This document shows, piece after piece, positions 40,640 to 53,500 of a DNA stretch of 64,000 nt; position 1 is the stretch's first letter; each line of letters begins with the position of its first letter. This DNA comes from Arion vulgaris. Lineage: Eukaryota > Mollusca > Gastropoda > Stylommatophora > Arionidae. Under the pieces are notes generated by a model, which saw nothing but the letters and a program-made list of their open reading frames with translations, made no database searches and was not told where the DNA came from. A program made the translations under genes and the position numbers. The stretch lies in the NCBI GenBank assembly GCA_020796225.1, contig CM036768.1:36050289-36114288 (forward strand), in the 5' to 3' direction.

Positions 40640-41247
40640 TTAAATATTCCTGATATCATCATATTTTATTCTGTCTATTCTTACTACTATTTGCAGAGAC
40701 GAAAAGTATCAAAATACTATATCTTTCTTCTTTCTTCCTTGTCCTTCTCTGCTTTTTGCCGTTAGGCGTTGCAGGTTTAAATGATGATCGGTTTCCAAGA
40801 TAGTGCACGCTCGGTCGCTTGATATGGTGTGGTATTGTGAGTTTTAAGATGTCTGTAACTCCATCAACCCATCTTTTTCTTGGTCTGACCCTTCCTCTTG
40901 ATAATTCCATTTTCAGGTTGCACGCTCTTGCAATTTGTGTTTTCGGGCTTATTCTCACAAAATGGTCAAACCATTTGAGTCTCTGTTTTTCAATGAATCT
41001 AATAGCAGGTGTTGTTTCCACTGTTCTTCTAATTTCCTCATTTCTTATATGGTCTCTTCGTGTTTTATTTACTGCTTTCATCAAGTATATCATTTCACAG
41101 GAAGTAATTTTCCTTTCTTGTTCTTTTCACAGAGCCCATGTTTGACACTGGTAGTACAGTGTTGGTATGAAGATTGCATTTATAATCTGTCTTTAGTCTC
41201 TACTGGAATTGCTGGGTGTTTCAAGAGTGGGGTAAGTGTGTATCCGT
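40640..41247 (-). mobile_element. LINE-7 3' fragment
   Basis: Minus strand encodes MKAVNKTRRDHIRNEEIRRT, VETTPAIRFIEKQRLKWFDH and RVRPRKRWVDGVTDILK. It is the same family as 18120-18640. Confidence 0.82.
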
Positions 41248-41836
41248 TATCATCATCATCAAATAGCTTGTCCTGAGTAGAACTTTGCCACCCCAACAGT
41301 CCTCTGAAATTTCTCTCTCTCATAGGCCAGATGCCCTGCCTCTGCAGCTGTCATGTTCAAACCACCAGTTACATCCTGAATCCATATTCTCCGTGGTCTT
41401 CCTCTTCTTCTCTTTGCCGGTATGCTTCTGTCCATGATGGTCTACTCCAGTCCTTCGTGTCTTTTTATATGTCCAAAATATCTCAATTTTCTTTCTTATT
41501 TGTAGCATCAGCCAGTTTTCTTTGATTTTGAGTTCTTTCTGGATAGATCTATTTGTTCTCTTCTCTGTCCAAGATATACGGAGGACTCTTCTGTAACACT
41601 TATATTCAAAAGCACCTATATGTTTTTCCACTGCTTTATTAAATGTTCGTGCTTCACACCCATACGTTGCCACTGGGAATAGGCATGCTCTTAGTATTCT
41701 GATCTTTGTTTTCTTATCAGTTCCGTTCCATACTGTTTTGAGTTGTTTAATTTTTGTAAAGCCATGTTTGTTCTTTTAATTTCCTTCTTCCCATTTCCAT
41801 CTGTTGTTAGCAGTGAACCAATATATTCAAAACTGT
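41248..41836 (-). mobile_element. LINE-6 3' part, left of Penelope insertion
   Basis: Encodes VATYGCEARTFNKAVEKHIG, AFEYKCYRRVLRISWTEKR and QKELKIKENWLMLQIRKK. Continues to the right of the Penelope-like insertion (43918-44050). The 3' end is GATGATGATGATAACGG inverted. Confidence 0.8.
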
Positions 41837-41875
41837 ATCGAAATAAGGGGAAGACTGCAGTAAAACTTGGTAAAT

Positions 41876-41996
41876 AGTGAAAAAACGTACAAACAAAGTA
41901 CTATAGTTTTACAAAAGACATAAACAGTGACGATAAACAGCAACGTTTCGACCAACAAGGCCTTTATCAAGCAAACGAACAAACAGGAGTGACAAA
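41876..41996 (+). repeat. Penelope-like left inverted arm
   Basis: About 121 bp, inverse of 43786-43905 with a handful of differences. Contains the complement of TTGATAAAGGCC and GGTCGAAACG. Confidence 0.93.
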
Positions 41997-42121
41997 TGCT
42001 TGCTCTTGTCCTACGGAAAATATTCCGAATTTCTTGATAGTATCTTCAATCCTATAGTCACCACACTACCTTAATTCTTGAAAGATACGAACCACACCTT
42101 GTCTGTTTTTCGTCTATTGAG

Positions 42122-42736
42122 TTGTTGCCTGGCAGGACTTACCGTCTCTTCCTCCTTGATGTGTGCTCATTGTACACCTCCATACCTCATTCCGACGGAC
42201 TTCAAGCTCTCCAGTTCTTTCTCGACAGGAGAACTAACCCACTTGTCTCCACCTCGGCTCTCCTTCGTCTTGCAGAACTAGTTCTAACTCTCAACTCCTT
42301 TCAGTTCAATGACCAGTTCTTTGAGCAGATCAGTGGGGTCGCCATGGGTACTAAAATGGGACCCAGTTATGCTTGTCTATTCATGGGTCATCTTGAGCAC
42401 CTAGTATGGAATTCCTATGATGGCCCTCTTCCGTCTGTGTATCATAGATACATTGATGATTGTATTGGCATTACCGATATGCCTGAAGCCGATTTGTCAC
42501 GCTTCATTAATTTCATTAATGTCTTCAATCCGGCTATTCGGTTTACATCTCACATCTCTACCTCTTGTGTCAACTTTCTTGACATCACTATCACTATCAG
42601 CATATCCACCATCACTACATCAGTATACTACAAGCCTACTGATGCACATAGTTTTCTTCTTATACCTCTTCCCATTCCCAGGCTTGTCGTGATTCTTTAC
42701 CATTCTCTCAACTCTGCGCCTTCGTCGCCTCTGTAG
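42122..42736 (+). pseudogene. Penelope-like reverse transcriptase remnant
   Basis: LLDVCSLYTSIPHSDGLQAL holds the first catalytic motif region, GVAMGTKMGPSYACLFMGHL is the characteristic Penelope motif, and YHRYIDDCIG carries the catalytic YxDD (YIDD). SCVNFLDITITI and VYYKPTDAHSFL follow. The N-terminal portion is missing, and the frame is lost after 42680. Confidence 0.93.
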
Positions 42737-42770
42737 CGAGGACGACGATTTCCTCGATAGAGCTCACGAG

Positions 42771-43511
42771 ATGCTGGATTTCTTTCGTAAGCGCTTATAC
42801 CCGGATAAGGTGCTTGCTTCTGCTATGCCGCGCGTTCAGCAAATTTCTCGCCAGGAGGCTCTCTCTAACCAGCATAGAACTTCCAATTCTGACAGGGTGA
42901 AACTTGTCTTAACTTTCCACCCTCATAGTTTCCTTGTGAAGAAAGTCTTATTCCGTCATCTCTCCATTCTTCAGTCTGATCCTGATACACGTTCAATCTT
43001 CCAACACTATCCTTTGGTGGCGTACAGACGGGACAGAAGCCTTAAGGATATGTTGGTTCACAGTCGCCTCAAGCCTAACATCCAGAGTCATTTTGGCACC
43101 ATCCAGTGTGGCGTCGGCGCTGCAACACTTGTGCTTATGTAATACAGACCCGCACGGTGTCTTTTCCAAAGCCACGTTCGTTGTTGAAGACAGTTTCACG
43201 TGCGAGTCCCGTAATATTATCTATGCCATTATCTGCAAGCGGTGCAACAAGGCCTATATTGGGAAACCGGCAGGAGACTCAGTGACCGATTCGCCCAACA
43301 CTTGCGCGATATACGCCAATGCTCTGTGACCCCTGTAGCTACCCATTTCAATGATACTGGCCATTCAGGAGCTTGCGATGTCCAGGTCACAGCCATCCGA
43401 TCATGTTCCTCTGATGATCGTAGTCGATTTGCTCTGGAGAATCGGTTGATTTCTTTGTATGGTACCTTGCGACCACGCGGGCTCAACGTATTACATTCTT
43501 ATGCTTCTTAG
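42771..43511 (+). pseudogene. Penelope-like C-terminal part and GIY-YIG endonuclease
   Basis: First frame: LDFFRKRLYP...VKLVLTFHPHSFLVKKVL, the linker after the reverse transcriptase. Then in a second frame NIIYAIICKRCNKAYIGKP, the Y...YIG core of a GIY-YIG nuclease, and in a third frame ETGRRLSDRFAQHLRDI and NDTGHSGACDVQV up to ALENRLISLYGTLRPRGLN. At least two frameshifts separate them (near 43140 and 43255). Confidence 0.9.
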
Positions 43512-43785
43512 TACTTTCTCTTCCCATGCTTTGTAATCTCTATGGGTATATGTTGCATGTATTACATTCTTATGCTTCTTAGTACTTTCTCTCCCATGCT
43601 TTATAATCTATATGGGTATATGTTGCATGTATTCAAGTTATATATTTACTAGATGTTTCATTGTTTCTTTTCTATTTCTAGTTTTTATGTGTGTTTTTGT
43701 GTTACATTTATTTCGTTATTCGTTTTTATTCCAGATTTTCCTTAGATACGTTGGTATTTGGTCGTCCATTTGTGTTTCATTTTAA

Positions 43786-43905
43786 TTTGTCACTCCTGTT
43801 TGTTCGTTTGCTTGATAAAGGCCTTGTTGGTCGAAACGTTGCTGTTTATCGTCACTGTTTATGTCTTTTGTAAAACTATAGTACTTTGTTTGTACGTTTT
43901 TCACT
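43786..43905 (+). repeat. Penelope-like right inverted arm with hammerhead-like core
   Basis: TTGATAAAGGCCTTGTTGG followed by TCGAAACG. The GGCC/GGTC pair can form a stem between a CUGANGA-like box (here TTGATAA) and GAAA, the layout of hammerhead ribozymes known from Penelope-like element ends. The box departs from consensus at two positions and one extra A is present. Confidence 0.7.
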
Positions 43906-43917
43906 ATTCAAAACTGT

Positions 43918-44050
43918 TCACATTTTCTACTTTCTCTCCATTGATAAAAATATCATTTGTCATGTTCGTTTTATCTGTTGTCATCATTATTTCCGTTATA
44001 GACAAGCATAATATCCGGTTTCACCTCCCTAGACCATTAGTCTCCACACT
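43918..44050 (-). mobile_element. LINE-6, right of Penelope insertion
   Basis: Continues the LINE-6 sequence interrupted at 41836. The assignment rests on the duplication and on continuity, not on a second copy in the window. Confidence 0.6.
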
Positions 44051-44355
44051 AACTACATAACATCCACTGGCACTGCTTTTGCTTGATGGGATATCCTAGC
44101 AGCACAAGAAAGCAATCATCTCCAAATATACTACATGTATATAAAGCTTATACTTATGTATTCTGCGTGTCCGAATTAAAATAGTGTTTGCGGTAAAAGT
44201 CGCTAAAATAGCAATAACCGGAAACGGAAACGAATACATTGTTGTTGAGGATCCATCCGGGCTTGCACTCCACGTCGACTTCCACATACTTTGCTTTCAG
44301 TGGAAACAGATTGGGTGTTTAAATTGGTGCTGTAGCTTGTAAATACCATAGCAAG

Positions 44356-44505
44356 ATGGTTCGGTTACTCATATTTACCATTCTATTAGCTATATTGTTT
44401 GAAATCTTAGTTGCAAATGAGCTTACGTTCGAGCTTCCCGACAGTGAGAAAATGTGTTTCTATGAAAATATTGAACAAGGAGAACAAGCGACACTTGAGT
44501 TCCAG
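44356..44505 (+). CDS. TMED7: TMED exon 1 (signal peptide, GOLD start)
   Basis: Fifty codons run from ATG to TTCCAG before GTAAGT, phase 0. The hydrophobic leader [20 protein letters not shown] is followed by [18 protein letters not shown], the start of the GOLD domain. The preceding ~250 bp (44056-44355) are not recognisably repetitive and probably contain the promoter and 5' UTR. Confidence 0.93.
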
Positions 44506-47500
44506 GTAAGTTAAACTTGAGTAAATGCTGCCGCGTCGCTAATAATGAGTCTACATAGTTAGACAGTGTTCAAAAGATATATAATGTAAAGGTCTTATAG
44601 TAACTTGCTTAAGATCACTGCAGTATTGTTCCACAAAAATGTCATGATTATGTTGACGTTTTTCAGTCATTGTTCACCTCGAAAAAAGTAGAAAATCTTG
44701 AGAAACTAATAGTCTTAACTCTTTCCACGCACAGTTATTTCCAAGTTGTCTGCAGTTAATTTAAAGAAGGCTAAATATGCAATAGGTTATTTAAAAAAAA
44801 ATCATAACTACTCATCAACAAATAAACATCTTATCATATACTTATACTAATTTGAAGAAAACTAGCCTGACAACCTATTAGAATAAAAAAAGGTTAAAAA
44901 GCAATACATGGAATATTTTAGAACAACATAAATAAAACAAATTAAAAATTGTTAGTGACATAAGCAATACTTACTTGACATTCTTCTTCTTTTGCGCGTT
45001 TTACTGTTACCAATTTAAATCAATCTTTGTGATATGTTTGATCTTTGCCAAGAACGTATACATTGCACATTGGTTTGGTAGGCCCCAAACGCATAGACTT
45101 CTACACGCTTAGGACACATGCATCCGATTTCAGCAAACCTCCTTAGTCGCCTCTACGACATGCATGGAGGAACAGTGGTTCTATTCTTTACACCCAAATT
45201 TGGGCCCCGGTAACCACCGCAGTTATTTGACATTATAACAGATCTTCAAATCATTGAAATGTATATGTATCCCCTGTTCTTCTAGAAATCAATTTGTGTC
45301 CAGGCAAAATTTTATGACAATATATCCAGAGAGAAATGATATGATGAAAAGTTGACATCAAGCTCCAGTTGGACTTTGATAGCCATTTATATTATGATCA
45401 TCGTCTGCCTGATTCACTGCGTATATTCTGATCGGAATCATTACTAATACTACTTATGGTACTACTATTATCCGAATCGTCCATGCACTTTTCTATAAAA
45501 ATCAGCACCTTCCCGCCTGATACACACATGGGACACTTATTACTTGAAGGGCCTAGTTCTTCTTCAGCGATCTCTGGTCATTTGCTTAATTTACTGTGGA
45601 CCACAAACTAGGCAGTCAGCTTCAGGTCTGCTAGGTTTCCCCAAAGCTTAGTTTTCAGTCCTAGTTCCATATTGAACCTTACAAAAAGTGTGTCTGTAGC
45701 AAAAAAAACTTGAAGCAAATCGAAACGTGAGTGAATGAACGATGAAATCCAAAAAGAAAGTGACGCTATTAAAGTGGAGGAACCAGAAGAATACTATTGA
45801 AAACTAAAATTAGTAGAAATAAAACTAGAAATACCTCAAACGGCAAACGAAACGTGACAGAAACAACTTGAATGGCGCATTGTGTGGTGGAAAGAGTTGA
45901 GACTACAGTGCTAGTTATAAATTGCATCACAATTTAATGTATACAAAATACTCCCTGCGATGTTCACTTTTGGCCGGATACATCCGTTTTCAGCACATTA
46001 TGTGCCGTAATGGGCAGGGCTTGCTTCTTCTCTTAGATCCCATCTCCCTTAGCTATCTGAATCTCAGTATCTGCAGTGAAAGTGATGCAGTCTAATTCAA
46101 GGGCCACCACTTCCACTTGGAGGTGGAATTCAATATGTTGAATATGGATTTTGGTCATCTAGAGCGCTGGCTTCTGTTATGTCGTCCGCTATATTTTAAG
46201 CTGAAAATATGTTGTTTACTAGTGTGCTCTTTCCAGTGTAAGTGAAAAAGTGAAGCTTCGCTATAATTGCATCAGTATACTCACCAGTGCTGTTTTTTCA
46301 ACATTAGTAATTACTTGCAGAATAGGGCAGGCTAAAGCAAAGCTCTAGAAAATGATTTGCGTTCAACAACATACATCCAGAGAACTAGACTTATTGTGTA
46401 GACATTGAACATCAGCGAACAAGAAGATTATCGTTATGGAATGTCACTGTCGATTGAGGTCAGAATGAGAGTAATTCAATACTACATAGAGCCAATACTC
46501 TACTGACATCTGAGAGTCATGGACAGTAAACAAAGAGATAGAGCACCTCTGGCCACAGAAATATAGTTTACAGAAAATAATGAGAATCCAATGGCCTGCC
46601 AAAATGATGAATGTGAAAGTATATATGTGCATATATATGCGCTTTGAATATTTGTTACATGAGAGCCTCTGTATACTCATGGACGGAGAAGTTTATAAGT
46701 CAATAGATCTATCCAGGAGAAATTTAGAATTAAAGATAACTGACTGATGATACAAATAAGATTGAGACAGTTTTAACACATACAAGTACATGAAGGGCTG
46801 AATAAGACAGTTATATAGGAATACATACTGAGAGAGGAGGAAGGTCATGAAGAAGAGAGAATCTGAGTGTAAAAGATGATTTGAGAAAAATGTCTGCAAA
46901 GGCATATGGGAGAGAGAGAAATTCTGAAGGACTGTTGCTTTGGCAAAGGTTTGCGCTGGACAAGATTTTGGATGATGTAGAAAATAGAACCTCCCATGAG
47001 GCCATTACCTTGTAGTGGTGGGGAGGCTTGCGTGCTCCAATGATACAGTGAGCTATGACGGCGGAACTTATGTTCCCGGAAGGGTTACCTAGCCGAAAGG
47101 TCACTGAGGAGGGACAGACGACATGGTCTCCTGGTCCTCCAGGTTGGGGGTTGGGCTTGGGACTAACGATCCCATCCTTTTAAAAAAATTAAAGTTACGG
47201 AAACAACAACAAACATACAACCCATCTAACGGGCATGAAGGCTACCAGAGTCATTGACTACATGACTGGAAGTGTGAAAGCCAAAGGAAGCTACTTTCAT
47301 GAGGACGGAAGTCCTGAATGCCAAAACCAAGACCAGAATTGGATGCTTGAATGTAAGAACAATGTACGAAACCGGAAAACTATCACAAATAACAGCAGAA
47401 ATGAGAAGATATAATCTACATATCCTAGGGTTAGCGAGCAGATGGACAGGAAATGGAAGAAGTACCACTGCAACAGGTGAAACAGTCCTTTTTTCTGGGC

Positions 47501-50500
47501 GAGACGATGACCTACACCATGAAGGAGTAGCAGTAATCCTAAGAAAGGGCGTGGAAAAGTGTCTGTTAGAATGGAAACCTATCAGCAGCCGCTTGATTAA
47601 GATCAGGCTAAAGGGGAAGCATACAAACATCACAATCCTACAATGCTATGCGCCAACTAATGATAGCGAAGATACAAAGAAAGACTCGTACTACGAAAAC
47701 CTACAAGCAGAATTAGACAAGTCACCATCCCATGATGTTATCATTGTTATGGGAGATCTAAATGCGAAGGTTGGACAAGACAACACGCATAGTTATAGAA
47801 CTATGGGAAAATATGGATGTGGTATGATGAACGAAAATGGGAGCAGTTTAGTAAACTTCTGCAGCATGAACAATCTCGTTATGGGAGGAACCCTATTTCA
47901 ACATTTAGATATCCACAAATTAACATGGTATTCCTATTGGCAGAGATAAAACCAAATAGACCATATAATGATCAATGGACCCTGGAGGCGCTCGCTGCTA
48001 GATGTTGTAGTCAAGAGAGGTGCAGATGTTGGTAGTGACCACCACCTAGTCACAGCTTATGTCAAACTTAAACTAAGAAAAACAGGACAACAGAAAACTT
48101 CCAAAAGAGGTTCGATGTGGATAGACTAAAGACACGGAAGTAAGGGATAAGTTTATAATGCAGATAAAGAACAGATTCCAAGCCCTAGAAAGTAATGAAA
48201 CTACGGATGAAACTGACAACATAGATAAAACATGGGACAACATAGCATCTATATATAGCAAGAGCAGTGAAACATGTCTAGGCTACAAAAGAAAAGAATG
48301 GATAACACCAACAACATGGAAAATAATAGACAGCGAAGAATATTAAAAAAGAAATTGTTAGAAGCAAAGTTCGAAAGACTGAAAGCAAGATACCAAGAAC
48401 AGTACAAAAGCGCAAGTAAAGAAATCAAGCGGGCTGTGAGAGCCGACAAAAGAATGTATGTTGAAGATCTGGCAGTACAGGCAGAAGAAGCAGCAAAAAA
48501 GTGTGATCAGGGAACAGTGTACAAAATTACAAAGCTAATAGCGGAAACATTACAGAAGATCAAATACTCTCATAAAGGATAAGAATGGAATACTATTGAC
48601 AACGGAAAGGAACAAGAAATACGATGGACAGAGCATTTTAAAGAATTGCTAAACAGACCACCTCCAACGGTAGTAGCAGACATACCAGAACCAACAGAGG
48701 AGTTAGAAATTGGCATTGAAACACCCAGCCAGGATGAGATCATTACAGCAATTAAATCTCTTAAGAATAACAAGGCACCAGGGAATGATAACTTAAACGC
48801 AGAACTATTCAAAATAGACCCAGAACTTGCAGCTAATATATTGCAACCCTTGTTTACTACTATATGGAATGCCCAAATAATACCTGATGCATGGAACAGA
48901 GGAGTCATCATCAAGATACCCAAAAGGGCTCCCTTGCCGATTGTAATAATTGGCGTGGAATAACACTGCTTTCTGTCCCAAGTAAAATCTTAAGCAAAAT
49001 CATCGTACAACGTATTACTGACGCTGTGGATAAGAAACTGAGAAAGGAACAAGCAGGATTTCTTGAGAGACGGAGCTGTATAGGCCAAATATTTGCTCTT
49101 AGAAATATCATAGAACAATGCACAGAATGGCAAAGCAAACTCTATATCAACTTTGTAGATTTTGAAAAGGCTTTTGATAGCATACACCGAAGTCTATGGC
49201 GTATCTTAAGATGGTATGGAATCCACTGTGTTTTATAAATATTATAAAAGCTGCTCAGCAAGTTTGCATGCAGTGTTGAAACTTCAGAACTAAAGTTTGA
49301 AGTAAAAACAGGCGTGCGACAAGGATGTGTTATGTCAGCCCTATTATTCAACACTGTCATAGATTGGGTGATGCGTAAAACAACGGAAGATAAGGCAAGA
49401 GGTATTAGATGGACGCTCACATCCACTCTGGAAGACCTAGATTTTGCAGATGACATCGCACTCCTATCTCATACACATAGAGATATCCAGGAAAAGACCA
49501 GCCGCCTTAACCAATATAGTGAGATGGTTGGGCTGAAAATAAATCAGAAGAAAACTGAAGTAATGACTCTGAACATAGCAACCCCAGCACCAGTCAAACT
49601 AGAAGGTAAAACCCTCCGAGATACAACCGCTTTCACATACCTTGGAAGTGTTATAGCAATGAAGAGGCGCTGGATCTGACATTAAAACAGACTGAGTAAA
49701 GCACGCAGTGCATTCATGACCCTTCAGACCGCCTGGAAATCTGCCCAATACAGCATCAGAACCAAGACTAGTATCTATAACAGCTGTGTGCTGTCAACTT
49801 TGCTGTATGGATCGGAATGCTGGAGAATGACAGAACAGGATATGTCCAGACTCTCCGCCTTTCATACAACTTGTCTGCGAAAAATCTTACGCGTGTACTG
49901 GGCGACTACTATCTCGAATCAAGAATTGCTTGCACGATGCCAACAAGAGAATATGGGCACTATCATCCGAAGACGACGCTGGAGATGGATTGGACATGTG
50001 ATGCGCATGGAGACTGGCTCCGACACGAAAACTGCACTGAGATGGACTCCAGAGGGTAGGCAAAGCGTGGAAGACCCAAGACAACCTGGAGGAGAGCGAT
50101 AGAGCAAGAGCTGAAGGAAATGAATCATAGCTGGAACACAATACAGAGGAAGGCCATGAACAGGGAAGAATGGTGTACGTTTGTTGCTGCCTAAACGCCA
50201 GAAGCGTAACAGGCTAAGAGAGAGGAAAATAGAAGAAATGTATATACTGTCCTGGGCATGCAGGTGTTTACGGTAATGAGAAAGCGGACAGGCTTGCATC
50301 AACAGTATCGATTGTTGGGGAGTTGCGATGGATAAGGGGGATATTCTTCAGTCTCTTCGCCGACACTGTTGTATGAGGACACTAAAATCGATGTTCAGCG
50401 TTTAAGCAGTTTGAGTTACCCATTGTTCAAGTCGAACTGGATGCCTGAGAGGTAGAGTGAGAGGTATGTTTAATCAGCGAACCACAGGAACCATCCAGTA

Positions 50501-53500
50501 TGCATACTCGATATCTGTTGGGGAGACTGAGCACCTATGGGTCTGCCGAGTGCAATGAGCGTCAGTTTAGTAACCAAGAAGAAATGTAAGGATTGACCAA
50601 AACCAATTTTATCTGACTGTCTGTGAGTCAAGTTTGGCCCAACATAGGTCGTTTACAGTAAGACCTGTATCTCGTATGACTGAGTCGTACTATGACTGTC
50701 ATTGAGATACTTGCCCACATCTACCCACTGTTGCTGTTGAGCTTGCCGGGAAGAGCGATTCCTTAGGTGACTGAGCACAATTGGCGATCTTGCGCAGGGT
50801 AGTAACTTCGTGGTTGACCACTCCGGCGTCTATCCGGGCACTGTCGGTGGCTCCTACGCTCATTGAGGCGTACAATAGGGCTGTGGTGGCAATTCATCCT
50901 TCTGGCAATGGCCCTCGAGCTCATTCCGGTGACAACATACCAATGGCTCATTGGCGGTCATTTCGATGTGATGGCATTGTAGCACATGTACCAGGTGTTT
51001 TGTCTCAACAGCCTATTTATACCTGGTATACTGCCACAACGCCTACACACTTTCAAGGTCCTAGCTATTGGGAATCATGTTGCATGTGTAACTTTCGTTG
51101 TTTTCTTGTAGTCTGTACACAAACCTGTGGGTTTGAAAATTCACTTTCCATTCCAGCAGCCATTCGCTCTCTACCTCATGACAAACACTGGGAAAATACA
51201 TTCCCACACTTTTTTTGCTCACCCTCTCAGCAACAATATTTATCATAGTGGTGCGTTTTTAATGTACTTCAGTATATAAACCACTGATATTTTTATTGTG
51301 GTAATGTATATTTGTTACTCTTTGTCAGGTTATAACTGGTGGAAATTATGATGTGGATTTGGAACTGCTGCTCTAATGGACAGGTAAGTGTTTTCCAATA
51401 TGTAAAATAGTAATGCTGATAGTGCCTGTGTATTGTAGGGGCTCAAGGAGCATAGAATAGTAACACTCCGTGTCATAAGAGGACTGAGGTTGGGGCCTAG
51501 GAAGCTACCTGAGTATATAAAGCGTTGCAGAAATAGGACATGCTGGCATACCTGTAGGCACAAAACTGGCAGAACCAACATTCGATTTTAGGCTCAGATC
51601 ACATACAGATTATAAAGTAGTTTTAACAAGTGATCCTTCCTTTTGTTCGCTTGAAATATATCTATATATTCAATGTTGTCTCTTGTATGAACTTCACTTT
51701 CTTTTGTAGCTCACACAGAGGTCTGTGTAGTTTTCTGTCAGTGTTGTTTCGTTAGGCCAGTGAGTTTGCCTCAGTGTATCATATTCGGGCAGTCTTGAAG
51801 TATGTGCTCTGCAGTCTGGTGTGCCTTACATGTGGCTGAGCTGATTGTATCCTGTTCTTTAAGGCGCAGAATGACAACTTGTTCCAATCTGCTCATATTA
51901 TAGTAATCGTCTTGTGTTGGTATTTGTGGCTTTCTCATTGATTTAATCATCCTTCTTTTTGGTAGGAAGCACTCGGTTGGAAAATGACTAAAGATATAGA
52001 TTGGTTATTGGTTACTAACGCGTCTGCACTCCGGGAACCCAGGTGCTCAGTCTCCCAACAGATTCGAAGTATGCATACTGATGGTTCCTGTGGCTCGCTG
52101 ATTAAATACCTCTCACTCTGCCTCTCAGGCATCCAGTTGACGACACGGGTAACTCCAAACTGCAAATCGCTTGATCGATTCAACCGATATTAGTTCTCAT
52201 CAACAGAGTCTCGAAGGACAGATGAATATCCTTATCCTCTTCAACTCCAATCGATGCTGTTGAGTGCAAGCTGTCGCTCTCGATTACGTAAGCCGCTAGA
52301 GTATAGAAAGCAAGTTGAATGCATTTTAAAATAGATGTCTGCAAAAAATAATGAATATAAAATGGACAATTCGAAGTGATGAAATCAGAGACATGTCTGG
52401 TCAACCACTAGTGACAACTTTATAAGAAAGAGAAGATGGAGATATGTTGGGCACACCTTGAAGAGAAATGATCAACGAATATCAAAGCAGACATTGAAGT
52501 GGGATGCAAAGGGTTAAAGAAAGAGGTTGACTTGGGAGACCCTGAAGCGAACTTCGCTGAGAGAGGGGAAATATCGGTCTCAGTTCCATGGAAGAGATTG
52601 AGCGAGTTGCCCAGGATAAGCGGTATGGAGAAATTACTTGCATGCCTATGTAGCGTATAGCAGTGCGAGAGAATTATTAATTAATTATTAACTGGCACAT
52701 CCAGTTGCTCTCCTGCAGCACCTTCCTTGGTAATCGGTCTGCTGTTTCAATTTCCTGGTATTCCACAGTGAGAGGGTATCCACTGCAAGGCGACCCTGCG
52801 CTGCTTGGACAATTTAGACAGTAGGGTCTGTAGACCTGGCAATTTTCTGGATTGGAGTGCTGATTTTGCATGTCAAAAATACAACAGGTTGAGGATCGGG
52901 TCTGGTATTCAACAGTTTTCAGTTGCCACCTTGATTGCCTGAATTTCTGCATCATAGTTGTGACAGAATTTCCCGTTGGTACTTTAATCGCATCTCTAAC
53001 ATTGTTTGGGTATTGTATGTACACTCCTGCTCCTCCATTCTTCACTGCATTTTCTGCTGACTCATCCATGTATACCTGGACCCAGAGATCATGTGGATAT
53101 TCTTCATCAAGTAAACTGGAGTGACTGTCTTGCGTTGTATGCTGTTCTGCTCATCCTTGTCGAGTATTCCTTTAACTTCTGTCTGGATACATACTTCTGG
53201 TTCAGTCTCCTCTCTCCAAGGGTTTGCTCTGGCACAGACTTTAGGGAATGCCAACTTTTGGTAGGTCTGAAGTTTGCCTATTCAGTCTTTTGGCCTGATG
53301 AATAAAGCTGCTTCTTTTCAGCCGCCTCAATGCTAGATTTTGGAATCTGTTTTCCATTGGGTGGCTTGACATACTCAAAACTTTTCTGCCTGCGTCATCA
53401 CTTTTGTGTCTCTGCGTTCTCTCAGTGCTTTTATTCCCCCCACTCTTTCCATCTCCACTATTTGTGTTGATTTCATTGCTCCTGTGATGACCACGAAATG

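Larger units (their letters stand above)
41837..43904 (+). mobile_element. Penelope-like element with TSD
   Basis: A 2.07-kb retroelement carrying reverse transcriptase and GIY-YIG endonuclease remnants. Its ends contain ~120-bp inverted arms (41876-41996 and 43786-43905). A 13-bp duplication TATTCAAAACTGT flanks it (41824-41836, 43905-43917; the last base of the arm overlaps the duplication). The insertion split a LINE-6 copy. The 5' part of the ORF is missing and the frame shifts several times, so it is inactive. Confidence 0.9.
46986..50215 (+). mobile_element. nearly full-length RTE-like LINE
   Basis: A ~3.2-kb non-LTR retrotransposon in TMED intron 1. A leader starts CCTCCCATGAGGCCATTACC, a single long ORF of endonuclease plus reverse transcriptase follows, and the 3' end is AACAGGCTAAGAGAGAGG, shared with the inverted copy at 63268. 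At least four frameshifts inactivate it. No target-site duplication was found. Single-ORF size and domain order favour the RTE group; clade not proven. Confidence 0.87.

Noticed and set aside
47299..50102. Host gene similar to craniofacial development protein 2 or an endonuclease
   Set aside because: It is the LINE ORF; such database names are mislabelled retrotransposon proteins.
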